From contig NC_080058.1 in NCBI RefSeq assembly GCF_026212465.1, forward strand, positions 2,993,501 to 3,057,500: DNA of 64,000 nt, in the 5' to 3' direction. Numbering within the stretch: position 1 is the stretch's first letter; every line of letters begins with the position of its first letter. Position numbers and translations under genes: made by a program. Below the pieces are notes generated by a model. The model was not told where the DNA came from and did no database searches. It saw only the letters and a list, made by a program, of their open reading frames with translations. This document shows, in pieces, positions 36,706-48,320 of the stretch. Source of the DNA: Amaranthus tricolor. Its lineage: Eukaryota; Streptophyta; Magnoliopsida; Caryophyllales; Amaranthaceae.

Positions 36706-37046
36706 GGGCCCGTCTCACTATGAGACGGTCTCATACAAGACTTGCTGTTAATTATATTAAGTAGGCATTAGAATATGGTAAGTAGGCTAGTAGGCTAAGT
36801 TTCTCGGTACGCATTAAGAATATTGTAAGTAGACATTTTAAGTACTTTTACGGTGAGCATTAAGTATATTGTAAGTAGACATTAAGGATAATGTAAGTAG
36901 ACATTAAGGATAATGTAAGTAGACATTAAGAAAACAGTAAGTGGACACTAAGGTTTAATTGTCTGTGCCTAAGAGACGTCTCTCAAAAGACCGTCAGATT
37001 CTCAAATAAGACGGTCTCATGATGAGATCATTTTAATTGGGCATGC
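36706..37046. mobile_element. MITE with GAGACGGTCTC ends and an internal 22-bp minisatellite
   Basis: The left end has CTCACTATGAGACGGTCTCA and the right end has AGACGGTCTCATGATGAGAT, an inverted pair. Between them the unit GTAAGTAGACATTAAGGATAAT repeats with period 22 at 36871, 36893, 36915 and 36937, with more degenerate copies from 36763. The same GAGAC.GTCTCTCAA.AGAC end recurs at 24089 and 49357. I do not know the superfamily; the target duplication is not clear. Confidence 0.6.
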
Positions 37047-37335
37047 CTAATTTACACTTAAAGTATCAAAGTGATCACTTAAAATCTTAAAATGATAAAT
37101 TGATCACTTACCATTTGAAAATGATCACATTTTATAGTCTAAAATGAACTTATACACAACCTTAAAGTGATTACTTACAATATTAAAGTGATTAAATAAT
37201 AAATATAATCTTAAAGTAATTGCTTAAAGTTTAAAAATGATCATTTTATAATCGTAAAATGATTAATTATAATCTTAAAGTAATCGCTTGTAATTTTAAA
37301 GTGATTAATTAGAGAGTTGGACAGATTATATAGGT
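37047..37335. repeat. Degenerate tandem array, period about 20-21 bp (CTTAAAGTGATTACTTATAA type)
   Basis: The core TTAAAGTGATTACTTA recurs in many variant forms (AAAGTGATCACTTA, AAAGTAATTGCTTA, AAAGTAATCGCTTG, AAAGTGATTAATTA), each about 20 bases from the next. The array directly follows the MITE at 36706-37046. A related array in inverse orientation is at 53345-53690. Confidence 0.7.
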
Positions 37336-38116
37336 TGCCTTATAATAAAACGGTTTCGTTGAGACTTAGCGGATAATTAATTACTAATCAAGCCCAAATA
37401 AAAGAACTCAATGCCGCAACCAGAAGAAGTAGAAAAAAGACAACAGGCCATATGGCATTATGGCCCATAGGTGGGCTTGACATGACTACTAGATCCAACT
37501 ACCCAAAAAGGCGGGGACGCTAGTTGTCGGTGCGGACTTATTATCCACACACCGATCCAAGCTAACCATAGTAGGGTTATTTTTTAAAAAAATTTCTTAT
37601 CTTTTACGTGTACCTATATTTATAAGAAAAATAATAGGTATATATTATCACAAATTTTTATATGAGACGGTCTCATAATGAAATATATATCATATTTGGG
37701 TTAAATAGTCTAATAAAAAATAAAAAAAATATTTCATTATGAAAATTGAAATGCATTATGACATATTTTCAAGTGGTTGACAAAAGAAATTTTGAATTTC
37801 CGATTCAATTAACCGAATACCTAACCTGTATTATTATTGAGAATCAAGTCCTATCTTATTGAAAGAGTACGTATTACTTTGTAAAAAAAGGTTCTAAGTT
37901 CGATCCTCAACTAGCCTTTCTATTCCTTTGGCTACCCTATGATAAAAAGAACTTATTTATTACCACTAGTCGAGGATTAGATAAATGAAAATATCCAACT
38001 CGATCATTTTTACTAACTAAAATAAACTCCTATAGTCCTATCAATATCAAATCTTTTACTTGTAAATTCTCAATTCAATTATGATTGTTATCGATTTTTA
38101 TTGAATTAAACTTATT

Positions 38117-38118
<2 letters not shown>
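37336..38118. other. Intergenic DNA, no gene seen
   Basis: AT-rich. One further TATGAGACGGTCTCATAATG copy at about 37661 shows another relative or fragment of the neighbouring MITE. No coding sequence was recognised. Confidence 0.5.

Positions 38119-38185
<67 letters not shown>
38119..38185. repeat. (TA)n microsatellite, about 67 bp
   Basis: Uninterrupted TA repeats. Confidence 0.95.
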
Positions 38186-38188
<3 letters not shown>

Positions 38189-38269
38189 ATAATCACTAAC
38201 GAATTATAAGTCAATTTTAAAACCTGACACTTTTTGTTATTACAAGGAAAGCATTGCCTCAATTAAACC

Positions 38270-38380
38270 TATACAATTCATCATCATCATCATATTCAAT
38301 ATCTCATTCAAAAGTATGATCTAAATGAGAAAAAGTGACGGACAATTCATACACGTATTTCCTTGAAAGCATATACAATT
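38270..38380 (-). mobile_element. Degenerate, very short RTE-type LINE 3' end
   Basis: About 93 bp starting with the CATCATCATCAT tail, then TCAATATCTCATTCA (cf. GGTATATCCCGCTCA in the better copies) and GTGACGGACAATTCATAC (cf. GACGGCGGCAACTCATAC). It is flanked by TATACAATT at 38270-38278 and 38372-38380. It is the oldest looking of the four copies. Confidence 0.6.
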
Positions 38381-40626
38381 GACCGCATTTTAACATGTCT
38401 CTCTCGAGAAGCAAGTTGTATGCTCCAAGAGCATCATGTCCTCAAAACAAATGATTTATCCTCTTAGACACGACATAATATATGCGTATTTCTTTGGTAG
38501 CCAGTTTATGTGTTACTTACCCAAAACAGGCCCTTGGTGGCTGAACATCCTAAACATCATGGGGTGGTCCTCTAAGACAATTAAGGCAAGTATCCCATTT
38601 GCTAATTATGGAGATGCATTCCCTTCAATAATAAGAGGCTTCTTAATTTGGACATATACATGAAACTAAAAGTGGGTCACAATTCACATCATCTATTGAT
38701 AAAACCTTTGATTCTTGCCTTGCGTTATGATAAATCTCATATAGATGTCATTTTATTTCATATATCAAATTGATATGATATTTGTGACAATTTTCTTAGA
38801 AAGCTACCACATAGAGAAGAGATATGTACCAATTTGATTAAGATGAATTAATCGGTAAAACTTAAATATCATACATTATTAGATTAATTGGAAATAACTT
38901 AAAAAAATGGATCTAAAAGTATTTTTTTTATGTGACTCATATATAATCCAATATCATGGGAGTGATCGATGATGTATTTAAGATTGATGATGGTGTAAAG
39001 AAGGTGAACAAATATAGGCATTGTTTGAAGCATCATAAGCAAGTGGCATTATGTGAGTGTTTGAGAACCACAAACAAATAGAGTAGTGAGAGAAATTCCT
39101 TTGGAAATCTCGAGTGGGTGCTCTTGTTTAGTGTTGGATTCAATCTTTGTAATAGCAATAAAGAAAAACGTACAATATGGTATTCGATTATTTGGTTCAG
39201 TTTTATAGTCAAAGAACACATTATTTCTAAGTAGACCCTGTCAGATTAATTGGTTGAGGCTAATTTTGACCAGATCAAATATAATCTAGCAGCAGGTCAT
39301 AGAATTTATTGTTTTCTTTTTATTTTGATTTATATAATAGCTAAAACTACAAGCAATTTATTTTTATAAAATTTTGAAAATACTTTTTCTAATTATATTG
39401 GGTTAAAAAAACTTTTCAAGTCATATTTGTACAATATTATACTCAAAGTATAAAAATTAATAAAATAATAGTAAAGAAGTATTGATGTAAAACTCCTAAT
39501 TTCATCAAATTTTAGAAAAACGGGTTAGATCATTCTAGTCTAAGTCAATCGAATTTTATTCGGTCTGATTGATGTTTTCTTAGTGTTCTTGAATAAAAAA
39601 ATTAAATTCAAAATTTAAATTGGTGTCTCTAATATGAATATAGGTCACATAAGAGTGTAGGATTATGAATAATAATACTTTCTCTATAATTTTGAGTTTG
39701 CATTATAAACTTCAATTTTCAAATATATAAGAACTTTTTAAGTCTTATAATGCAAATTCAAACAAAAAAAGTAGTACTCCTTCCGTTTTTTTTTTATCTT
39801 TCATTTTGGGTTTTTCACACATATTAAGAAAAATAGAATCTTTGGATTGTAGTGGGTATTATTTTAATTAAATAGTGTTACCTTTACAATTAGAATAATT
39901 TATCATCCTAATAACGGCACACAATAGTGTTACCTTAAAAGCCCAAAATTAAGAATCAAGATTCAAGAGAAATCGACATATACCTACCACTCTAAATCTC
40001 TAATGGAAAAAGTTGGAAAAGTGGGAAAATATCCACATTTTTCAGACTTAACGACTCTAAATTAAAGAGTTATGTAAACTAAGAAAAGAAATTGGGTTAG
40101 GATGAAGTGGAGAAGCTTGGGGATTTATAAACTATTATTATCAATAATAATATGAAAGCTTTAATCTTAAAAAATTAAAGTTAACTATATAAATTAATAT
40201 ATTAATTTTAATAGTCATTCATCTTCTTTATTTATTTTAATTTCAAACCATTTCAATTTATAAACCTATTTTGAATATTAGCTATTTAAGAGGAACAAAT
40301 TCTATTATGGGGCCCAAAAATCACATAAAGTGATGATTATGGAAATCTAAAACACAGCTAAATAGTTGTATTCCTATCAAATATGCTGATAAGTGATCAT
40401 TATCCGTCTCAAAAAGACATTTCACTACCACATTTATTAAATGGCTTTCATCTAATAGAGTTTACTAAATTTAAATGAACGCTTGTAATTGTATACTTTG
40501 TAACAAAAATAATTTTTTTATCCAAATAAAAAGTATTATCTACAATTTCGAATAGATAAAAAGTATACAAAATTTATATAAATTATTTTACTATTAATTA
40601 TTATATTATAAAACCAAAACACTGTT
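38381..40626. other. Intergenic DNA, no supported gene
   Basis: The open frame at 38436-38663 (75 residues with WWLNILNIMGWSS) has no recognisable domain and no upstream signals. A single Stowaway-like end, ACTCCTTCCGTTTTT, lies at 39776 without a clear partner. The rest is AT-rich. Confidence 0.5.
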
Positions 40627-41191
40627 AGTATTAACAGGTCCGTTTTTAAATTTTCGGTGGCCTAGGGTGAGATTAAAAATAGGGGCCTTATATAGAAGAT
40701 TAAAAATAGGGGCTCTTATGTAGGAGATTTAAAAACTCATCATTTGAATAAAAACTTTATGTAGAAGATAATGAGAGAAAAAACTTGATGTTCAAGAATG
40801 CTCCAATTCATCCCAATTTTCTAATTAGTTTGAAATATCTTCAAATTCCCTTTTTATCCAAATAAATATGGAAATTTTCCTTTTTTCCTTGAAATTATAA
40901 AGAGCAATTTGTACCCTTTTTTTCTTGAAATGACCATAAAAATTAAAAAATGTAAAAATTTCCATTTAGATTTGGAAGAAAAACTGTGTAAAACTTCTGA
41001 TTGATTGCATTTGTGAGACATTTATAATCTTTGCCATTAATCTCCCATTCCCACTATGGCATTCTCATTTTTTATTTTATTAATTTTTTTAATATTTTAA
41101 TTTAAAGACTTAAAGCTACATAATTTTTAAAATATGGAACCTTGGGCCTTTTCCCCACCCGCCCTAGGCTAGATACGGGCTTGGGTATTAA
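40627..41191. mobile_element. Non-autonomous hAT-like element (549 bp) with 8-bp target duplication
   Basis: The element runs 40635-41183. Ends CAGGTCCGTTTTT and, in reverse complement, CAAGCCCGTATC form a short imperfect inverted repeat starting with CA, flanked by AGTATTAA (40627-40634) and GGTATTAA (41184-41191), 7 of 8 matching. Inside, GGCCTAGGGTGAG and TAGGGGC units occur near both ends. Short TIR plus 8-bp duplication is the hAT signature. No transposase remains. Confidence 0.7.
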
Positions 41192-44000
41192 TTATACCAG
41201 AAAAATTAATATTAATAATTCAACTTTTAAATGACCTTTGATTTATTTTTTAATAATTTACTTTTTATCTTTAATTTGTTGTTAGCATATCTTTCTATTT
41301 TCTAATATAATCCAACATTTGACCTTATTAATTTGTTGTCAGCATACTCTATTAATAGTTTGTTGACTGCAAATTAAGAGAAAATGTTCCATTATTAAAA
41401 GATAATCTAAATATGAGATTATCTACAATGGATAGGTGAAATGTTGGATTATTAATTAACATCAATTTCCTATAATCTGTTAGACGTATTTGGTCAAAGA
41501 CTTTTTACTTACTTTTTAGTTGAAATATTAGCTTTTGGCTTTTTGGTTGATTTTTACTTATTTATTGGTTAAACAACCGCAAAGAGATTTGATAAATGAC
41601 TTACGAGTCATTAGTACAGGAGACTATTTTTATGTTTAAGGCCTGATTGGATTGGGAGTATTATAGGAAAAATAGTAACCCAGTAAATAATTAAGGGTAT
41701 TTAAATAGACTGGATTGAAAGTAATTATTTGAGCCCGTTAAATTTTACCCCAAATATAGGGGTACTTAGTACCTTGCCCTACTCCAGAGTAATTATTCCA
41801 ACTACTCCTTTATCACGTGCATTCCTCCATCATCTTCTTTATTTCTTTTCATTTCAAATATTCTTTCTCTTATCTCTCTTTTCTCATGTTACTCTCCAAT
41901 CTACAAAAAAATTATAATTTTAAAAATTTTGTAGATTATATATTTTTCTTAATGTAGATAAAAATCATCAATTTCATTTCATCTTTTTTAGTTTCTCTAT
42001 TTTTTTTTATTGAATTTTTCTGGGATTTGATATTCGAATTTGAGATATTTTATGTGCATTATAAAGAATTTATATAAAAAAAACTTATTTTTGTACCTAA
42101 AAAAAATTATTTTGGATTTTAACGGTATTTATGATTTTTAGGTTAAAATTTTGAGAGCTCATGAGGATTACCTTCAAAATTAATGGAGAGAGAGAGGGAA
42201 GAGATAAATACCAATTTAACTTTAAACTTTATTTTTCCAAAAATGAAATTGAAAATGACTCTTTGTGAATATTTCCACTAATTTATTAATTTATATCTAA
42301 CTGCATATCCAATTACCCCGAAAATATTTTATCTCTCTTATTTTATTTTCTCTATTATTTATGGCATAAAATTTACTATTGAAATGAATCAATTGATTCC
42401 AGGCCACCACTTAATATAGTTTTGCTTTCTGTCTCCAAAGTCCATAAAAATTTGTCTGATGATTAGCTTTAACAGTTTGTTTAATAGTGATACTGATTGA
42501 TTATGATATTTTAAAGCCATACAGTAATATGGAACCCACCAAGATGCATGCGCACCAAATCTTTGAATTGCTAATATACATCTTTACCGTGTTTATTCCT
42601 TACTAAACTAATTCATTATCAGATTAAATAGGGTTTAAAATATCTAATTTGAGTCATTTACTTAAATAGTAGTCGGTGTACAAATCCATAAGATGTTGAC
42701 TTCATTTGTCATTGCGTAAATATTGTTGAATAACAAATTAGAAATTAAACTCTTATTATATAAAATGTCTCGAGTTGAGAGAACTTTATATAAGAATTAA
42801 GGAATTTATTTCTAAAAATAGAAAATTTTAAATTTTATAAATGTCAATTTTAGTCAATAAAATAACATATTAAAAATTAAGAAATTTTAAAAAGGTGATA
42901 ATTAATTTAATTTAAAATTTTCTTACTATAAAATCATATTAGATGAGAAATTATGATAAACGAAGTAAAATTAAAGTTTGTGTTCGACAAGTGTGAATGT
43001 AATGCTTAGACTCTACGGTTGCAAAAGAATAATGTAATGAATAGGAATTGATGATTTTGGATTATTACTTTTTAAAGAGTATGTCTCAAATTAAGCATAT
43101 AATGTGCAAATCCAAATATTAAGTACAAGGTGAGTCGGTTATTTATCTTTATATGTAAATTGAAATAATTCATTGTGTTTTTTGAATTATATATTACTCC
43201 GTGTTCGTGCCAATCATTCCAGGGATTACTACATCACCTAACAATGTTTATTTCGTTGGACTGAAAAGAAAAATAATCTTACTAAATTGAAACTGTTTTG
43301 TTCTTTGTATATATTTGCTGAAAAAAAATTTTACCAAATAAAATTACTTTGATGAGCAACTTATTTGTTTTATCAAAAGGTATTCTAACGCTCCCAAAAT
43401 AACACAAAAAGTCCCTTTATACTAAAAAAATACTTAAATATTATCCCTTTAATCTTAAAATAAATTATAAATTTAGTCTAGTCATGGCTAATGTGGAAAA
43501 GCCAACAATTACTAAAAATACATATAATATGTGTACGTCCAATAAAAGGAAAATTCTTCCTAAAATCATATGATTGTCCGAGAGTATTCTACAAAATTAA
43601 TATACTAATCAATATTTTACTAAATTACCGATATGAAATGAATAAATATAATATATTACTCTTGTAAAAAGTATAGTGGGCACATTGTTAAATGACAATG
43701 TAAAGAAGCATTAGCCAATAAGTAGGTAACACATGTATGGCAGAAAAACGTCCACTTTTCACAAATTTGTGAACCCAAATTATCAAATTCAAGCTATTAA
43801 GAATATATCTTATCTATAATGGATTCCATCATAAGGTATATGAAAGAATTGTACTATAATTCAAGTCTGAAAGGTACTTTCCTAGAGTTCCCACACCCAA
43901 ATGGAAAAAGCTATATACCCAACTTTTGAACCAAAATAATGCTGGAGTACTTGGTGACGTGAACACATTTTTGAGTGGTGTGTCCACCACGAGAGGGCAA
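41192..44000. other. AT-rich intergenic DNA with a possible Tourist-like element
   Basis: At 41638 the text GGCCTGATTGGATTGGGAGT and at about 42390-42412 (reverse complement GGCCTGGAATCAATTGATTC) could be the diverged ends of a PIF/Harbinger-type element, but no target duplication was found. No gene was recognised in the rest. Confidence 0.4.
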
Positions 44001-44434
44001 CCACCTTGATTACGACTAGGGATGATATGCGGGTAAAATTATGTAGATTTTACATTGTATGATTGTATCTATTTCAGTTGAGATGGATATGAGTATGATT
44101 TTGGTGGATAGTGAGTAGGTATGAGTATGAAAAGTCCTACTCATCATGGGTAGTGGGTAGATAGTGAGTATGAGGTCTTATCCGCCCTATACCCATCCGC
44201 GCTATCCAATATCCATCCGCCCCCTCCCGCGCCAAAGCTGCCCGTCATATATTTATAATGTATTAATTTATACCAATTTTGTATATTTTTATTGGTCATA
44301 GTGGGTGGAGATAAATTTGAATGCATATCCAGGTAGGCAGATGTGGGTATGAAAATTTTACCCATCATGAATGGTGGATAGATTATGGCCATTATGGGTA
44401 TAAAAGTTTTAGGTGGGTATGGGTATAGAGAGAG

Positions 44435-45995
44435 CGTACCGCATCATCATCATCCAACCCAGTATATCCCGCTCTTAGAAAGCTAAAGCCAGGGTTTGGG
44501 GAGGGAAGGACGGCGGCAACTCATACCCAAAAGATTCTCCCGAATTGAGAAAGATAAAGAGACGTGAAAAACACGAGAAAGACAACTTGAAGGCCTATAG
44601 ACAAAAGGACCACTACAAAAGAGAACAAAGAACTAAAAAGAAAGGAAACGGTAAGAGGTAAGGGGTTGAGGGCTCTGATACACGGACACGCCATTTGACA
44701 GACGTGTCCCGTGTCGGACATGGACACGCGACGGACACGCAAAAATCCGTATCCGACACGCCAAATGAAGTGTCCAATATTTTAATATTTTTCCGGACAC
44801 GCGGACACGGTTAGGACACGCAAGGGACACGACAAGGGTGAAGGACACGTTTTTAAAAAAAAAAATTAAATTTTAAACAAAAGACACTCACTGTTTTCCT
44901 CTCTGTTTCCTCACTCAGTCACTCACTGTTTTCAATTCCTTCTCTTTCACTCACTCTAACCCTAAAAACTCTACTCAACTTTTCCTCCACCTCCACCGTC
45001 GCTCCGGCACTCCCACACCACGCCACCGCCGGTTGCTCCTCCATCACAGACGATTACGAACACTCAAACTTGGTGCTGCGTTGCTGCTGGCTGCTGCTGC
45101 TCCTAAAATCGAAATTTTTGATTTTGTTTAAGGTATTTTCGCTCTTTATCCTAAATCCTAATTTTAATTTGTTGAAATCTGCTCCTATCGTTTGGTATTT
45201 TGTTGCTTATATGTTGAAATGTGTATGGGTTTTACTTTGGGTGTTTGCTTTGCTTTGAAACCTATTTTATAAAATCGAAATCTGGGTTTTGATTTGTTTG
45301 CTTTGATCTCTGATAAACACATCTTCTTAATTCAAGATCTAGGTTTTACTTTGGGTTTTTGATTTGATTGAAACTCATTTCTGAAATCAAGAAAACAAAG
45401 GAGTTTTGGGTAAGTGGTGTGCCTGTGCCATTGAGTTCAAGAAAAACAAAACAAAGGAAGTATGATTTTGAGCACAGGTTTCACGAAAATCAAGAAAATT
45501 GATGGAGTTTTGGGTAAGTGGAGTAGAAAATGAATACGTTGAGAGTAGAGAATGGATGAACTTAAATTTACCTATTTATTTGGTTTTCTTTAATTTGGTT
45601 TGTATGACTTATTTTAAATACTCATGTTGTTTATTTCGTACTTATTTGCATTTTATGTGATTTTTATGTTTTTAAAATGTTTATTTACAAATATCAAATG
45701 AAAGATTGTAAAATTATCTTTAATTTGATATATTTATTATATTACCATTTTCGTGCCCCCGTGTCCGCCATTTTTAAGTTGGCGTTTTCCCGTACCTGTG
45801 TCGTGTCCGTGTCCGTGTCCGTGTCCGTTTTAGTGCAACTTAGGTTGAGGGCACTAAGAGATCAAAGGACGGACATCAGTAGTTTAAGACGTGGATATGA
45901 CGTCTCCAACTGCTTCTATCCCTAGTTAGGTCCACAGAGAGGTTTAACTCCTGCAAGTCTACTCTTATTTGCTCATCCCAAAGACGTACCGCATC
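44435..45995 (-). mobile_element. RTE-type LINE 3' fragment, interrupted by a second element
   Basis: Two copies of CGTACCGCATC (44435-44445 and 45985-45995) flank the insertion. It begins with the (ATC)n tail, then TATATCCCGCTCTTAG and GGACGGCGGCAACTCATAC, as in the copy at 2583. The coding end resumes at 45843-45984 (reverse complement encodes WGxxQ-like text matching the RRTWGEQIRVD...SWRRHIHV part of the 2856-3182 protein). Between, at 44674-45842, lies a separate 1.17-kb insertion. Confidence 0.8.
44664..45852. mobile_element. Nested DNA element with CGGACACG-rich ends and 10-bp target duplication
   Basis: GGTTGAGGGC occurs at 44664-44673 and 45843-45852, and the LINE reads continuously when the 1169 bp between them are removed. 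Both ends of the insert are dominated by GGACACG/CGTGTCC words (44680-44840 and 45763-45832, including a CGTGTC hexamer array in the right end), giving loosely inverted termini. The interior holds a GC-rich leader-like stretch (44990-45130) ending at an AAG/GTATTT donor-like site, then AT-rich DNA. A 9-11 bp duplication suggests a Mutator-like element; a hAT origin is possible. No transposase is present. Confidence 0.65.
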
Positions 45996-46010
45996 TACCC
46001 CAGTTAGAAT

Positions 46011-47300
46011 TACACCGATTACACCTGAAATATAGTAGTGAGTTATAAATTACTTCTATAAGATGGGAATACATTGCATAATAAATTTATTATGTAGGAC
46101 TTTTATTTTCATAACACTAAAGTATAATTTTTACTTTTTACTATTCACTTTATTAACTAATACTTTCTAATTCAGACGCTATAAATTTAAAATTAATATG
46201 CATTATTTTAGTGCACACTAAATTAATACAAGACCTACTCATAATATAGTAACTCTTAATATATTGATCCGTGAATTGGACATAATTCCATCCCAAAGCT
46301 AACATAAAGAAGAAAAAAAATTGGGACATCTTATATTTCTAGTCGATTTACATCATGGAGTAGCATATGCTATGCATTATGGAAAAATAATTTTTTTGTC
46401 CAAAAGTAAATTCACTAAAGCGTTTATACTCTTTCTAAAAATGTGCAACAATACTAATGGAGTAGTATATTTACATCATCAAAAAGAATTTATCACTTTA
46501 AATTAACATCTATAGAGAACAAGGAATTTTGCTTTTTCTCTGTCCGCACTTTTAATCTTTATGAAAATCAAGGCAATGATATGTCTACTTTTAGTCATCC
46601 ACAATTGCCCTTATATTAACGAGGAACTCTTTGATTTTATCATTTTATGTAAGGGGTAAATCTATAATTATTATTAAAATAAAATACAGTTGATGTCATC
46701 ACTTTAAAAAGTGTTTATATCTTACTTTTTCAATAAAAACTTTTCCACTAAATCTCAATGATAATGTTATTATTTGACTTTTCTACCTTTTAGTTATGAC
46801 TATAATATTATTCATATTGATTATGACTATAATATTATTCAAATTGATTATAACTATAATATTATTCATATTGCTTAACTTTTTACTTTTTAGGTCACAT
46901 TATTTATTGTATTAAAAAATTATGTTTTTTCAATTATTTATATAATCTTTATACTGTTATTTATTAAATGATATAGGATATTGTTTTCAAAAAACAAAGA
47001 ACATAGGATATTTTTAAATGATTAAAACATAATACGGTAAATTTTTTATTTTTTTATTTATACAAATAAGTCAGAAAAATTAATAATGCCGTGCATCACG
47101 CGAGTATTATCTAGTTTTGGACTAAATGAAAATATAGTATTCAGGGGCGGACTGATTTGTGAGCTATATTTGGCCATCTAGTCCTCAAATTGGTGAAAAT
47201 ATAATATACATTTACGTTTGAATTTTTATTTTATTAAGATTTTTATTTGTTACTACGTTAATTTTCTAAGAAAATGTTGTGCGGGCTTGTTGCATATGGA
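46011..47300. other. AT-rich intergenic DNA with a short tandem repeat
   Basis: A 27-bp unit (TTATGACTATAATATTATTC plus seven bases) repeats three times at 46794-46874. At 47146 the text CAGGGGCGGAC is a single end like those at 11965 and 17169, with no partner found. No gene was recognised. Confidence 0.5.
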
Positions 47301-47662
47301 ACAAGTTTTAACACTCCTATTCTTACTTTCTTCACTCTTTATTACATACTCTAAAGTAATTGGAAAAAAACTTTTTGAAAAAAAATAATTTAATTTAATT
47401 TTTTTAATTTTAAATTTTAATTTTATTTTTTAATTTTAATTTTTTAAATTTTTTAAATTTTAAATTTTTTAAGTTTTTTAATTTTTAATTTTTTAATTTT
47501 TAATTTTTTAAATTTTAATTTTTTTTATTCTTTTAATTTTTTAAGAGTGGAGTGGAAGAGTATAAAAGTAAAATAGAGTGGAGTAGAGTGAGGTGAAGTA
47601 TAATTAAGAGTATAAGAGAGGAGTGGAGAGGAGTGTAAATGTTGATCCACATTAATATTAGT
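47300..47662. repeat. AT low-complexity core between loosely inverted ACTCC/GGAGT flanks
   Basis: Left flank: AACACTCCTATTCTTACTTT and ACTCTTTATTACATACTCTA. Right flank in reverse complement: ACACTCCTCTCCACTCC and ATACTCTTCCACTCCACTC. The core 47385-47545 is almost pure A/T built from AATTTT words. It may be a MITE; no target duplication was identified. Confidence 0.4.
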
Positions 47663-47866
47663 GTAGACTAAATCTATACTAAAATTTTTCTAATTTTCTT
47701 CTCGTCAAAAAAGTGTTGCTGGCCAGTGCTATGGATATGCATATTTGCTTATGGCTTGTCCTTTCGAAAATGGATCTTATACACCAAATTATGTAATACC
47801 CCTATACTATTTAGTGAGGATTTGACACATAGTAAAGAAGAAAAGAAAATTGAATTTAAAACCAAT

Positions 47867-47870
<4 letters not shown>

Positions 47871-47915
<45 letters not shown>
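47871..47915. repeat. (AT)n microsatellite, about 45 bp
   Basis: Uninterrupted AT repeats. Confidence 0.95.
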
Positions 47916-47921
<6 letters not shown>

Positions 47922-48320
47922 TTTAGATACGTATTGTAGGAGATGTTATATTATATATTTGGATGTGGAGGATCCAAATTCCAAACTCAAGCTACTTGAT
48001 ACCATCCCACCCCACTCATGACCCACCCAAGAAAAAAACACACACCATAAGGCCAATCCCAACTAATTCCATGTTTACTAATAACCGGCCAAAGCCTATT
48101 TTCATAGTCATGTAATAATTTGAAGATTATAATACTATGAAGCATTACACATTGCATATGTAAATGTAATAAATCCATCCTCAAATGGTAACATAGATGG
48201 AACAAGTTATGAAGAAAAATCAAATGTACATTAATATATTGATAGTTCAAATACCTATTAACAAAGTTATACATTTATTATAGCAGCAACGCAAACCATG
48301 GTTATTACTTTTTAGAATCT

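Larger units (their letters stand above)
44008..46010. mobile_element. Older GGGTATGGGTA-rich element that hosts a nested LINE
   Basis: From 44013 (CTAGGGATGATATGCGGGTA) to about 44434 the sequence is built of GGGTA/TACCC words such as ATGGGTATAAAAG, and after the LINE it resumes at about 45996 with TACCCCAG. The outer ends read TAGGGATGATATGCGGGTA and, in reverse complement, TGGGGTAGATGCGGTACG, a poor inverted repeat. Similar repeats in plants are usually non-autonomous DNA elements, but I cannot prove the class or boundaries. Confidence 0.4.

Noticed and set aside
36871..36958. Regularly spaced repeats that could suggest a CRISPR array
   Set aside because: The units are contiguous minisatellite copies with no unique spacers, in plant nuclear DNA.
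38436..38663. 75-residue plus-strand frame
   Set aside because: No domain, no promoter or splice support, and a length expected by chance.
41634..42413. Tourist/PIF-Harbinger-like element
   Set aside because: Only short GGCCTG-type ends match. No 3-bp duplication or longer inverted repeat could be confirmed.
45070..45258. Leu/Trp-rich frame in the innermost nested element
   Set aside because: Looks like a GCTGCTG repeat in a leader-like stretch followed by intron-like AT-rich DNA. No known domain.
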